From a virus: 49,679 bases of DNA. Position 1 is the first letter of the stretch. The number at the start of each line of letters is the position of its first letter. The translations under genes were made by a program, and so were the position numbers. The stretch lies in IMG/VR virus record IMGVR_UViG_3300036820_000026, positions 1 to 49,679 of that record; one strand, written 5' to 3'. Shown here piece after piece: positions 38,919 to 47,373 of the stretch. The notes beneath the pieces were generated by a model. That model was not told the origin of the DNA. It searched no databases and saw nothing but the letters and a program-made list of their open reading frames with translations.

Positions 38919-39758
38919 TTGCCGTCCCAGACCTGGCCTCCCGCCGGCTCCGGGGCCGGCACCTACTCCTGGCCAGTCCCAGCGGGCGTAACCGTGGCCA
39001 CGGTCCAGTGCTGGGGCGCGGGCGGCGGCGGCGGCCAGGCCGGCATCGTGCAGAACGACGCGTCCGGCGACACGACTGCCTACGCGGGCTGCGGTGGCGG
39101 CGGCGGGGAGTACGCATCGGTGGCGGCCCTGTCGGTATCCGGCACCGTCACCATCGTGATCGGCGCCGGGGGCGCGGCGGGTGGCCTGCCACCGAACTTC
39201 GGCGGCAACGGCAGTGCCGGGGCTGCCACGACCGTGGGCGGCAGTTCCGTCGTTGCCCACGGCGGCGGCGGCGGCCAGTCCCAGACGCAGTCCTACCCGG
39301 CCATCGGCGGCACCGGGGGCAGCGGCTCAGCGAACCCGGAGAACGCCGGGGGCGCAGGCGGGGCGGGGAGCTACATCTCCGGGCTCGGCGGAGGAGGCGG
39401 GTCCTCAGCGGGCCCGTCAGTGCCCGGGAACGCGGGCCAGACGCCGCCGGACATCCAGGCGTACCCGGCTGCGGGCGGCGCTGCGGTCGCCGGCGGTGGC
39501 GCCGGGGGGGCCAGCGGCGCAGTTGGAGGCGGCAACGGAGTCGCTGGCAGCAGCCCGGGCGGCGGGGGCGGGGGCGGGAGTTCGCCTACCAGCGGGTCAT
39601 TCTTCGGCAGCAGCCAGTACTGGTACGGCGGAGTCGGCGCACCCGGCCAGGTGATCATCACCTGGTCCACCTCTGGCGGGGGCGGTCCTCCGCCACCTCC
39701 ACCGCCTCCTGGCTACGGCTACGGGCCGGGCGGGGTCCTGATGAGCGGGATGTTCTGA
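38919..39758 (+). CDS. glycine-rich tail protein, 279 aa
   Basis: TTG 38919 directly after the fibre stop; no clear ribosome-binding site, so coupling is likely. The protein is one glycine-rich beta domain: TYSWPVPAGVTVATVQCWGA, then a Gly/Ala/Ser run, VTIVIGAGGAAGGLPPNFGG, and a closing QVIITWSTSGG. A Pro-rich tail follows (GPPPPPPPPGYGYGPGG). The same WGAGGGGG module is used twice in the 1624-aa protein and once in the 421-aa protein downstream. Likely a receptor-binding part of the tail tip. Confidence 0.7.
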   Translation: MPSQTWPPAGSGAGTYSWPVPAGVTVATVQCWGAGGGGGQAGIVQNDASGDTTAYAGCGGGGGEYASVAALSVSGTVTIVIGAGGAAGGLPPNFGGNGSAGAATTVGGSSVVAHGGGGGQSQTQSYPAIGGTGGSGSANPENAGGAGGAGSYISGLGGGGGSSAGPSVPGNAGQTPPDIQAYPAAGGAAVAGGGAGGASGAVGGGNGVAGSSPGGGGGGGSSPTSGSFFGSSQYWYGGVGAPGQVIITWSTSGGGGPPPPPPPPGYGYGPGGVLMSGMF

Positions 39759-39767
39759 GGAGGTGCC

Positions 39768-40118
39768 GTGAGCGCGCAGTTCGACATCACTGCTGATCAG
39801 GGGGCCACGTTCTACCTCGAGTTCTACTGGCTCGAATCGGATCAGGCGACCCCGGTCAACCTGAGCACCTGGGCCTCAGCCGCCATGCAGGTCCGCTCCG
39901 AGGCAGGCGCGCTGCTGGCCAGCTTCACGACCACGGACGGCTCGGTCACCCTCGGCGGCTCGGCCGGGACCATCACGCTCTCGGCCGCGCCCAGCACGAC
40001 CACCGGCTGGACGTTCGGCGCCGGCGTCTATGACCTGCAGCTGACGGACGGCGGCGGAGACGTGGTGACGCTGCTGGCTGGCCTGTTCACCGCTAACCCC
40101 GCTGTGACCCAGTCATGA
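39768..40118 (+). CDS. baseplate upper-protein-like (BppU-type) domain, 116 aa
   Basis: GTG 39768 after GAGGAGG. Begins MSAQFDITADQGATFYLEFY, followed by WASAAMQVRSEAGALLASF, IINL-like strands and GVYDLQLTDGGGDVVTLLAG. This QGATF ... MQVR ... YDLxL ... G pattern is typical of a small baseplate domain common in phages of Gram-positive bacteria. It connects fibres to the baseplate. Stop overlaps the next ATG (ATGA). Confidence 0.7.
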   Translation: MSAQFDITADQGATFYLEFYWLESDQATPVNLSTWASAAMQVRSEAGALLASFTTTDGSVTLGGSAGTITLSAAPSTTTGWTFGAGVYDLQLTDGGGDVVTLLAGLFTANPAVTQS

Positions 40119-40246
40119 GCCTGCCAGCCGCCCCGACCTACCTCCAGGTGACGACCGTCTCGTACGTGGCTGTGGCCATTCCAGGCGGCGTGAACGTGAT
40201 CACGCACGACGCCACCGTCCTGCTGACTGTCCCGCCCGGCTCCTAG
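40115..40246 (+). CDS. small tail-associated protein, 43 aa
   Basis: ATG 40115 overlaps the preceding TGA. Sequence starts MSLPAAPTYLQVTTVSYVAV and is nearly all beta-forming residues, ending VLLTVPPGS. A short fibre-associated strand protein or assembly aid is possible. Evidence is mainly the tight coupling and the good spacing to the next gene (AGAAGGG before 40259). Confidence 0.45.
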   Translation: MSLPAAPTYLQVTTVSYVAVAIPGGVNVITHDATVLLTVPPGS

Positions 40247-40258
40247 AAGGGCTGCCTC

Positions 40259-41524
40259 ATGGCTGTCGTAACGCTCCTGAACTCCGTCTCGGCGAATACG
40301 ACCGGGCCTGTCGCCGGGCTCGGGACGCCCTACGGGAACTTGACGCTTTCGGTCTCCACGACGGGCACCGTGTCCGCATTTTCGGTCGTCCTGCAAGGCT
40401 CTATCGACGGTTTCAACTTCGGCGCTATCGGCTCGGCGATCACGGCCACGACGGCCGGGACGAGCATGGGCAGCGGCGTCCTGTACCAATACTTCCAAGC
40501 GGTTCTGTCCGGCTACAGCGGTACAGGAACCGTCACCGTCGAGCTTGCGTACTCCTTAGGGCCATCCCTTGCGTCGCTGGGGGGCGTCCCGTTAACTGAC
40601 CTGCCCCTCTCCCTCGCCAACGGCGGCACCGGGGCAGTGTCGGCGAGCGGGGCGCTGACGAACCTCGGCCTCAACGTCTCCGTCACCTGGATCACGGCGA
40701 CCGGGACCACGAACTGGACCAAGCCCGCAGGTGCCCAGACGGTTGACGTCATCCTCGGCGGCGCAGGCGGCGGCGGCGGGTCGGGCCGGTACGGGGCGTC
40801 CGGAACCGTGGCCTGCGGGGGCGCAGGCGGCGGGGGCGGCGCGATCACGTTCCGCACCTTCCTTGCCTCTGACCTGCCCGGGTCAGCCATCACGGTCACG
40901 GTCGGCGCGGGAGGCACCGCAGGCGCGGCCCAGACGACCCAGGGCTCAAACGGCAACAATGGCGGCACTGGCGGCCTGACCACGTTCGGCACCTCCACGG
41001 TTTACGCCGCTGCCTACCCGGGCCTCGCTGGCGGCGCGGGAACGACTTCAGCCGCAACGGGCGGCGCGGGTGCCATGGCCGGGCCGGGCGCCGGGGGATC
41101 GTCCGCTGGGGGCAGTTTCGGCGGCTCGTCGGTGGCGAGCGCGGCAGGCAGCGGATCCAACAACGCCGCCCACGGCTCCGGAGGGGGCGCTGGAGGTTCC
41201 ACGTCCACGGGGCCTGCGGCCTTCACCGGGGGTGTCCCCGGGTACTCGGTGTCCGGCAGCACCGCCAACACCGGGGCCACCGGGACGGTCGACGGGACGC
41301 TGCCGACTGCGGGAACCCAGCCCGCCATCAAGGCGACCGCTTCGTGCGGCGGCGGCGGAGGGTGCGCCTCGATCACGACGACGGCGCAGACCGGGGCCAC
41401 GGCCTACTACTGCGGCGGTGGCGGGGGAGGCGGGGCGTGCGCGACGGCTGCCTCGACGAATGCCTCTGGCGCCGGAGGCGCAGGCGGCCCCGGGTTCGCG
41501 CTAATCATCAGCCACTTCGCTTAG
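40259..41524 (+). CDS. glycine-rich tail fibre protein, 421 aa
   Basis: ATG 40259 with AGAAGGG upstream. N-terminal beta region (LTLSVSTTGTVSAFSVVLQG; FQAVLSGYSGTGTVTVELAY) then DLPLSLANGGTGAVSASGAL, a tail-fibre attachment motif (LANGGTGA), and a C-terminal glycine-rich domain (NWTKPAGAQTVDVILGGAGG ... FALIISHFA). The fibre-attachment motif and the Gly-rich domain together support a receptor-binding protein. Confidence 0.72.
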   Translation: MAVVTLLNSVSANTTGPVAGLGTPYGNLTLSVSTTGTVSAFSVVLQGSIDGFNFGAIGSAITATTAGTSMGSGVLYQYFQAVLSGYSGTGTVTVELAYSLGPSLASLGGVPLTDLPLSLANGGTGAVSASGALTNLGLNVSVTWITATGTTNWTKPAGAQTVDVILGGAGGGGGSGRYGASGTVACGGAGGGGGAITFRTFLASDLPGSAITVTVGAGGTAGAAQTTQGSNGNNGGTGGLTTFGTSTVYAAAYPGLAGGAGTTSAATGGAGAMAGPGAGGSSAGGSFGGSSVASAAGSGSNNAAHGSGGGAGGSTSTGPAAFTGGVPGYSVSGSTANTGATGTVDGTLPTAGTQPAIKATASCGGGGGCASITTTAQTGATAYYCGGGGGGGACATAASTNASGAGGAGGPGFALIISHFA

Positions 41525-41542
41525 GAACCTGAGGGGAGCGCC

Positions 41543-44242
41543 GTGGCAGACCGCTATTACGTCAGCACGGCTCTCACGACCGTCCTGGCTTCGGCGCTTG
41601 GCGCGTCGGGAAACCCGTCCGTCGTGTCCCTTCCGGGCACATGGCCGACTGAATATCCCTTCGGGGTTTTGCTTGACTGGGGCACCTCGGCCGAAGAAGC
41701 CATCCTGGTCACGTCGGCCCCCACCGGCACCGGGCCATACGCCCTCCCCTGCACGCGCGGCGTCGACAACACAACCGCGCAGGCCCATGCAGCAGGGGCC
41801 CAAGCCGCTCACGGCACCACCGGCTATGAGCCGACGCTGATCCAGGAGAACGCCGCAGCGATCGCTGCTCTTGAAGCGGGCATAGGCGGCGGCGCGGTTG
41901 CGCTCGCCGGGGACCTCGGGAACACAACCGCAGACCCCCAGGTGCTCAGCACCCACCTGACGGCACCGCTGCCGGTGAACCAGGGCGGCACGAACAGCAA
42001 CGTCCAGAACTGGCAGGGACTCCTGACCCCGGTCACGCAGACCGGCACCTACACCGCCACGGCCGGGCAGCTGGTCAAGGCGAACATCGCCTCGGCGTCC
42101 TGGACGATGAAGCTCCCGAACGCCCCGGCGAACAACACGATCGTCGGCGCGAAGGTCACCGCCAACGCCACCGGGAACGCGCACACGCTGACCGTGGCCT
42201 GCCAGGGCAGCGACGTCTTCGAGCAGTCCGGGGGCTCCGCCAGCACCACCCTGTACCTGCTGTCCCAGGCGGCGGCGTGGCAGTACAACTCGGGCTACTG
42301 GACCCGCGTCTCCGACGACCTGCCGCTCGGGCAGCTGAACACCCTGTACGCAGAGAAAGCCGCCGCGACCGAGAACGTCATCTACGTCTCGGCATCCTCC
42401 GCTGCCAGCAACTCCAACGACGGCTTGAGCTGGGGATCCGCCAAGGCCACGATCGCCGGGGCGCTAACCGCCCTCGGCTCATCGGCAGGCACCATCCAGC
42501 TCGGCACCGGGACCTTCACCATCTCCTCGGCCGACGCCAGCGGCAACGGCGTCAGCCTCACCAATGCCGGAACCGTGCTGCGCGGCATGGGCCAGGGCCT
42601 GAGCACGATCAGCATCACCGGGACCGTTGCCTGGGGTGTCGTGGCCCTGGCGCAGGCCTGCACGATCGACAGCCTGTCCATCCTCATCAACTCCGGGGCG
42701 TCGGTGACCTACGGGTGCGGCGTCTCCACCCCCACCTCCACCGGCTCCTGTGAGCACTGCCACATATCCAGCGTCTTCGTCAGCACGGCGGCCAATATCA
42801 CCGCCGCGTTCGGGATCGGCGCCGACCACGCGGGCTCGGGCAGCATGGACATCGCGTGGACGCTGCTGGAGCACTGCTACTTCAACGCCTCCGCGACGGT
42901 CACGAACGGCTACCAGATCGGCAACGGCACGACCGGCAACATCCTGGCCACCGTCGCCATCGGCTGCGCGGGCGGCCCCGCCACCTACGGCGTGACGCTG
43001 GCCGGCTCCGGGATCGGCTGGTACGGCGGCGGGTTCGAGGCCACCACGGCTGCAGACATCCTCGTCAGCCACCCCAGCCTCGGCGACACCGGCCTGTTCG
43101 TTGGGGTGCGCTCCGAACTGGGCAACCAGGTCCTGTCCGCCGGCTACGTCGGCTCCATCGGCGGCGTCACGCTCATCGACTACGAGGCCGGCGGCTTCAC
43201 GCCCACAGGCGGCTCCAACCTGATCACCTGGAACGCCGGCGGCCCGCTGACCCTGCAGGGCGGCCAGTACAACACCACCGGGGGAACCACCAAGTTCGCG
43301 GTCAACACCGCACCCGGGACACCGGCCATCGCGTTCGCCGCCAGAGACGTGATCACCGACTCGACCAATCCGTACCCGGCGGCGTCGGCTTACATCCAGC
43401 GCAGCATCATCAACGCGCAGACCACCAACGGCCTCACCACCAACCCGGAGCCGATCCCCGGGTTCGCCGCCGTCATCGACAACTACACCCCGCCGGGCAT
43501 GGTCAGCAGTTCCGGCGAGATCGCCCTGTCCGGCACCACCTCGATGACATCAGCCGACTACGGCCTGATGCACGCCTGCACGGTCTCCAGCGCTTACACG
43601 GTCACCCTGCCGACCCCGGTGAGCATCGCGGGGACGCAGATCGGTGTCAGGGTCAAGCCGTCCAGCACGAACCTGCTGACCCTGGCAACCGCAGCCGGGA
43701 ACATCGACGGCGCATCCACGCGCATCATGTGGGCCGGGGAGTCCGCGGTCCTCGAATCCGACGGCACGAACTGGGTCAAGATCGCCGGGAAGACGATCCC
43801 CATGCAGGGCCTCATGGCGCTGAACGCCACGCAGTCCGTGGCCAGCGGGTCAGTCGTGAACATCCCGCTGACCCATACCTACATCGACAACACCGGCCTG
43901 ATGTGCGACCCGGTCACCAACCAGTACATCACCGTCCAGCGCGGCGCTAACTATTCCGTCGTGGCGCGGGTCGCCTGGGCGTCGCTGTCCGCTCTCGCAA
44001 TCCGCGTCATCGCCGTCGCCTACAAGGGCGGCAGCACCCCAGCCGCGCAGGACGAGCGCTACGCGGCGTCCGGCGGATCACCCTGCATCGGGGCTGCCGG
44101 GGTGGAGACCTTCGCCGCCGGGAACTACTGCACGCTGTCCACGTTCCAGACCACGGGCGCCTCACAGACCGTCAACATCGGCACGTCCGCCGCCTACGGG
44201 GATGGCACCATCCTGTCGCTGACCGAGATCCCGGCCTGGTGA
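41543..44242 (+). CDS. beta-helix tailspike, 899 aa
   Basis: GTG 41543 after GAGGGGAG. N-terminal virion-attachment region (YYVSTALTTVLASALGASGN; LPVNQGGTNSNVQNWQGLL), then ENVIYVSASSAASNSNDGLS followed by a pectate-lyase-like right-handed helix (STISITGTVAWGVVALAQAC; DSLSILINSGASVTYGCGV; CHISSVFVSTAANITAAFG), and a C-terminal TNF-like beta sandwich. The VNQGGTNSxxxxW motif occurs in many fibre/spike proteins. It is the last tail gene before the lysis cassette; a host-glycan specificity is inferred. Confidence 0.78.
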   Translation: MADRYYVSTALTTVLASALGASGNPSVVSLPGTWPTEYPFGVLLDWGTSAEEAILVTSAPTGTGPYALPCTRGVDNTTAQAHAAGAQAAHGTTGYEPTLIQENAAAIAALEAGIGGGAVALAGDLGNTTADPQVLSTHLTAPLPVNQGGTNSNVQNWQGLLTPVTQTGTYTATAGQLVKANIASASWTMKLPNAPANNTIVGAKVTANATGNAHTLTVACQGSDVFEQSGGSASTTLYLLSQAAAWQYNSGYWTRVSDDLPLGQLNTLYAEKAAATENVIYVSASSAASNSNDGLSWGSAKATIAGALTALGSSAGTIQLGTGTFTISSADASGNGVSLTNAGTVLRGMGQGLSTISITGTVAWGVVALAQACTIDSLSILINSGASVTYGCGVSTPTSTGSCEHCHISSVFVSTAANITAAFGIGADHAGSGSMDIAWTLLEHCYFNASATVTNGYQIGNGTTGNILATVAIGCAGGPATYGVTLAGSGIGWYGGGFEATTAADILVSHPSLGDTGLFVGVRSELGNQVLSAGYVGSIGGVTLIDYEAGGFTPTGGSNLITWNAGGPLTLQGGQYNTTGGTTKFAVNTAPGTPAIAFAARDVITDSTNPYPAASAYIQRSIINAQTTNGLTTNPEPIPGFAAVIDNYTPPGMVSSSGEIALSGTTSMTSADYGLMHACTVSSAYTVTLPTPVSIAGTQIGVRVKPSSTNLLTLATAAGNIDGASTRIMWAGESAVLESDGTNWVKIAGKTIPMQGLMALNATQSVASGSVVNIPLTHTYIDNTGLMCDPVTNQYITVQRGANYSVVARVAWASLSALAIRVIAVAYKGGSTPAAQDERYAASGGSPCIGAAGVETFAAGNYCTLSTFQTTGASQTVNIGTSAAYGDGTILSLTEIPAW

Positions 44243-45549
44243 TCCTGCTGCGCGGGTGACCTCGTCCGCTGCCAGCACCACACCGCCACGGCCAGGACGG
44301 CAGCCGGGCGCAGCGCCACCAGCATGTCCGGCAGGGCTGCCTCGTAGGAGGCTGCGGCGATCACCGCCCCGGTGAGCAGCACGAGCCTTGCCGGTGTGCA
44401 GCAGCGCATCAGCCACCGCTCACCGAGCCCGGCCGCCAGCCCGGCAAGCGCGAGGAACACGATCAGCCACGGCGGGGACAGGAACCCGGAGTACATGCCG
44501 GGCAGCGACGGCAGGTAGTTGACCTGCTGCAGGCCGAAGTCGTCCAGTTCCTGCTGCCCCGGGTTCAGTGCGGCGTCGCTGAGCTTAGACGGCCACGCCG
44601 CACTCGGCACGGCCAGCAGCAGCGACTGCGGTGCCCCAATGGCCGGGAGGCGCGGAGCGCCGGAAGCCTCGGCCTGCAGGACTGCCCCGGTGAACGCCAC
44701 CCCGTCCAGCCGCGCCGCAGCCGAGGCGATGACGCCGGGCGTCCCCGGAACCTCTTGTGCGCCAGCGACCCCGGCGCCGAGCGCGGCAACGCGGGTGCCA
44801 GCGCCGCTGGCCTGCTGGAATACCGTGCGGCCGTCCCCGGCGCGGGCACCCATGATCGCCACGACCGCCAGTCCCGCGAGCGCCGCAGTCGCGGCGATCT
44901 GGGCACCCGATGGCCGCATGCCCGCACGGGCGAGAACCAGCAGCACCGCCACCACCCCGGCAACGACCGGGGCGCGCTCGCCCGCCGCAGCCAGAACCGC
45001 GGACTGCACGGCGAGGGCCGGGATGAGCCAGCGCGTGCCGTGGCCCAGCAGGAACGCCACCGTCGCAAGCGTGACCGCGATGACGAAGAAGGTCGACGCG
45101 AGGCCGGGCACCGGGGCTGCTCCCGAAGCCGTCCCCGCGTAGCCGCCGTACCCGCGCCCGGCATAGGTGGCAGCCGCCAGCGGGACGCTCGCCAGCGCCA
45201 GGATGCGCCAGTCCAGCACCCTCGCAGCGAGAGCGGCGTCCACGGGTGCGGCAGGAGCCTCACGGCGCGGCCCGCACGTCAGCAGGTAGGCCACGGTGAA
45301 CGCCAGCATGCCTGCCGACATGAGCAGATCCGCCTCGGCGATGAAGCCTGGCTGTATGCCGTTGCGGTAGATGTCCCACTGAGCGATCGACGGGAAGGCG
45401 AGAAGCACCTGCGAGAGCCCGTCGTAGACCACCGACGCCAGGACCAGCAGGGTTCCCGGCCTTCGCAGCCAGGTCTTCCCCAGGAACAGCCGTAACAGGG
45501 CGACGGAGCAGAACTGCAAGGCCAGTGCCAGTGCCAGGGTCACGGTCAT
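44194..45549 (-). CDS. leftward polytopic membrane protein, O-antigen-polymerase-like, 451 aa
   Basis: ATG 45549, with TAGCAT 8 nt upstream suggesting its own leaderless promoter. About ten hydrophobic spans, separated by a large extracytoplasmic-type loop near residues 275-345 (GVIASAAARLDGVAFTGAVL ... QQVNYLPSLPGMYSG). This layout, with many N-terminal helices, one large late loop and two more spans, is that of Wzy/O-antigen ligase-type polymerases, although no single motif proves it. Such a gene in a phage suggests surface-polysaccharide modification (receptor masking). Its 3' end overlaps the spike gene by 49 nt. Confidence 0.6.
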   Translation of the reverse strand: MTVTLALALALQFCSVALLRLFLGKTWLRRPGTLLVLASVVYDGLSQVLLAFPSIAQWDIYRNGIQPGFIAEADLLMSAGMLAFTVAYLLTCGPRREAPAAPVDAALAARVLDWRILALASVPLAAATYAGRGYGGYAGTASGAAPVPGLASTFFVIAVTLATVAFLLGHGTRWLIPALAVQSAVLAAAGERAPVVAGVVAVLLVLARAGMRPSGAQIAATAALAGLAVVAIMGARAGDGRTVFQQASGAGTRVAALGAGVAGAQEVPGTPGVIASAAARLDGVAFTGAVLQAEASGAPRLPAIGAPQSLLLAVPSAAWPSKLSDAALNPGQQELDDFGLQQVNYLPSLPGMYSGFLSPPWLIVFLALAGLAAGLGERWLMRCCTPARLVLLTGAVIAAASYEAALPDMLVALRPAAVLAVAVWCWQRTRSPAQQDHQAGISVSDRMVPSP

Positions 45550-45557
45550 GCCGCCGA

Positions 45558-45563
45558 ATGCTA
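45558..45563 (-). promoter_or_regulatory. -10 box of leaderless promoter for the polymerase-like gene
   Basis: Minus-strand TAGCAT (TAnnnT), 8 nt before ATG 45549. It lies in the 75-nt divergent gap shared with the lysis cassette. Confidence 0.4.
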
Positions 45564-45624
45564 GCTGTCACCACATGGCCACGTCCGGTAACCACCGCAA
45601 CACGGCTGCCGGGGGGTGAGGTAA

Positions 45625-45930
45625 ATCGACCCGGCCTGGCTGACGGCAGCAACCGCGCTCGCTGTCGCGGTGGTCGGCTGCGCGGCGTGGATCGGCCGGA
45701 AGGTTTGGCGCACGTTCCGCCGCGCACAGGATTTCCTCGACGACTGGGGCGGCCACCCGGTACGGGCGGGCGTGGAAGCGCGGCCCGGCGTGATGGAACG
45801 GCTGCAGACCGCCGAAGAACTACTGCGCGAGGTACGCGGCCAGATATTCCCGAACGGCGGCACCTCCATGCGCGACGACCTGAACACGCTGCGCAGCGAT
45901 GTCGCCGAGATCAAGCGACAGAGGAGTTAG
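45625..45930 (+). CDS. membrane-anchored DUF2746-like protein, 101 aa
   Basis: Frame open from after TAA 45622. The natural start is unclear: GTG 45670 would remove most of the membrane span, while ATC 45625 (AUC initiation, GGTGAGG 3 nt upstream) or CTG 45640 keeps it (AWLTAATALAVAVVGCAAWI). The rest has RKVWRTFRRAQDFLDDWGGH, PGVMERLQTAEELLREVRGQ and DDLNTLRSDVAEIKRQRS. This TM-plus-coiled-coil layout is common in actinophage lysis cassettes. The call is moderate because the start is inferred. Confidence 0.5.
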   Translation: MDPAWLTAATALAVAVVGCAAWIGRKVWRTFRRAQDFLDDWGGHPVRAGVEARPGVMERLQTAEELLREVRGQIFPNGGTSMRDDLNTLRSDVAEIKRQRS

Positions 45931-45933
45931 CCG

Positions 45934-46281
45934 ATGACCGAGAGGCCGGGCAGCCAGGGCGCGCAGGACGCGCAGGGCCAGCGAGGACAGGAAGGCCGGC
46001 CGGGCACGCAGGGGCGGCCCGGCAGTCCAGGCATATCCGCGGGTGCCAAGCGCGCGGCGTTCGCGCTGCTCGTCCTGGTGCTCCTGGTCGGCGGCGGGAA
46101 CCTGCTCGCGTCGTACGACCAGGTGCAGGCCAGCCAGCATCGCTGGTGCAGTGTGCTGGTCACGCTCGACAACGCCGACCAGAAGGCAGAGCACGCACCG
46201 CCAGCGGAACGCCCGCACGGCGCGTACAGCGACGCCCTCATCGGCGACTTCCACAGCCTCAGGCAGCAGTTCTGCGGCTAA
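45934..46281 (+). CDS. collagen-like single-span membrane protein, 115 aa
   Basis: ATG 45934, 3 nt after the previous stop. Residues 5-33 are Gly-X-Y-like triplets (GSQGAQDAQGQRGQEGRPGT), then one membrane span (AAFALLVLVLLVGGGNLLAS) and an extracytoplasmic region with two cysteines. A spanin-like or holin-accessory role is possible because of the position. The collagen-like N-terminus on a membrane protein is odd. Confidence 0.6.
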   Translation: MTERPGSQGAQDAQGQRGQEGRPGTQGRPGSPGISAGAKRAAFALLVLVLLVGGGNLLASYDQVQASQHRWCSVLVTLDNADQKAEHAPPAERPHGAYSDALIGDFHSLRQQFCG

Positions 46282-46342
46282 GAGGGGCGCCGAGCGGACC
46301 ACCGTCATCGCCACGATCACCTACTACGTACTGGGGGCACGC

Positions 46343-46507
46343 ATGCTCGCAGCCTTGATCGGCATCGCTCTGGTCATAGTCGCCGTAGTGCTGTGGCTGG
46401 GCCACCTCACGACCGCGCACGCCGTTGCCATCGGCATCGGCCTGGTGGGCGTGCTGCTGGTGGTCTACGGGGCGGTCCCGGCGTCAGCGCTGCTGCGGCG
46501 GAGGTAG
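46343..46507 (+). CDS. holin candidate, two membrane spans, 54 aa
   Basis: ATG 46343 with GGGGGC upstream. Almost entirely two hydrophobic helices (LAALIGIALVIVAVVLWLG; VAIGIGLVGVLLVVYGAVP) linked by a short HLTTAHA turn, ending in a basic RRR tail. Small size, two spans and a charged C-terminus fit a class II holin that opens the membrane for the lysin. It lies four genes before the lysin. The call is from topology and context. Confidence 0.6.
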   Translation: MLAALIGIALVIVAVVLWLGHLTTAHAVAIGIGLVGVLLVVYGAVPASALLRRR

Positions 46508-46516
46508 CACGCCAGC

Positions 46517-46894
46517 GTGAAGCGTGCCCTCGGCCCCCTCGCCATCCTCGCTGCTGGCACGGTCATCTGCCTGCTGCTGGAGTACTGGGCACACGCCCGC
46601 AATGAGTTCTTCGTCATCATCGGCAACCGGAACCTCGGCGGCGGCTGGGAAGGGCTGTGGTCGGGGTTCTTCGGCGCAATCCAGCCCAGCCTCATCGGCG
46701 CCGGGATTCTGGTCTGGTATCAGCACACCTGCCATCACAGCCCGTGGTGCCTGCGGTGGGGCAAGTACGAGGTGGCCGGGGGCATCGGGCGCAAGTGCCA
46801 CAAGCATCACCCGGACCTGAAGGACCACCCGCGCGAGCACCACGGGGCAGTCCTGGACCGGCTGCACGAGGAATGGAAGCGCAGGCAGAAGTGA
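46517..46894 (+). CDS. membrane protein of lysis cassette, 125 aa
   Basis: GTG 46517. N-terminal hydrophobic span (LGPLAILAAGTVICLLLEYW), a second around residues 55-68 (IQPSLIGAGILVW), then a His/Cys-rich region (YQHTCHHSPWCLRWG; CHKHHPDLKDHPREHHG) probably binding metal. The TGA overlaps the GTG of the next gene (GTGA). No family recognised; part of the holin-side operon. Confidence 0.6.
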   Translation: MKRALGPLAILAAGTVICLLLEYWAHARNEFFVIIGNRNLGGGWEGLWSGFFGAIQPSLIGAGILVWYQHTCHHSPWCLRWGKYEVAGGIGRKCHKHHPDLKDHPREHHGAVLDRLHEEWKRRQK

Positions 46895-47373
46895 ACCGGC
46901 CCAACATCGTCCTCGGCGCCTCCGCTGCTGCGTGTGTCATCGCCGGGGGCGTCCTGCTGGCCCTGACCGAGCACAAGCCCTTCGGCAGCAGTCTGTGCAC
47001 GTCACTGGCCACGGCGACTACTTCGGGCTGCAACACAGCGGCGCCCGTGGCCGCGCAGGTGGTGTCCGCAGGGCTGATGCTGCTCGCCATCCCCCTCCTC
47101 GGTGCGCTGTTTGGGCGGCTCACTGCCGGTCACACGTCGCGGAAGGTGCACGAGCACGTCGCGGCATCCGAGAAGCGGCTCATGAAGCACCTCGAAGAAC
47201 GGCTCGCCGACCACCATAAGGGGCTGGCCGTGGTGTCCCCAGCACGCAGGCCAGCGAAGCCAAACGGCACCAGCGAGAGACTGGCCACCCGAGCCGAGCG
47301 AGCCACGCCGGCCAGCGAGCCAGTGGTGACCGACTCCCGCAAGCTCCGCGACCCGAAGGAGCGCCAGCCGTGA
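46891..47373 (+). CDS. membrane protein with basic cytoplasmic tail, 160 aa
   Basis: GTG 46891 in the preceding stop (GTGA). Two spans (IVLGASAAACVIAGGVLLAL; AAQVVSAGLMLLAIPLLGAL) followed by a long charged helix (VHEHVAASEKRLMKHLEERL) and an Arg/Lys/Pro-rich tail (VVSPARRPAKPNGTSERLAT). A second holin-like or spanin-like protein is possible. Four-nucleotide overlap with the lysin start. Confidence 0.6.
   Translation: MNRPNIVLGASAAACVIAGGVLLALTEHKPFGSSLCTSLATATTSGCNTAAPVAAQVVSAGLMLLAIPLLGALFGRLTAGHTSRKVHEHVAASEKRLMKHLEERLADHHKGLAVVSPARRPAKPNGTSERLATRAERATPASEPVVTDSRKLRDPKERQP

Noticed and set aside
42277-43950. Two alternative rightward frames (158 and 364 codons) in the spike gene
   Set aside because: They overlap the clear beta-helix spike in another frame and encode Arg/His-rich, motif-free sequence.
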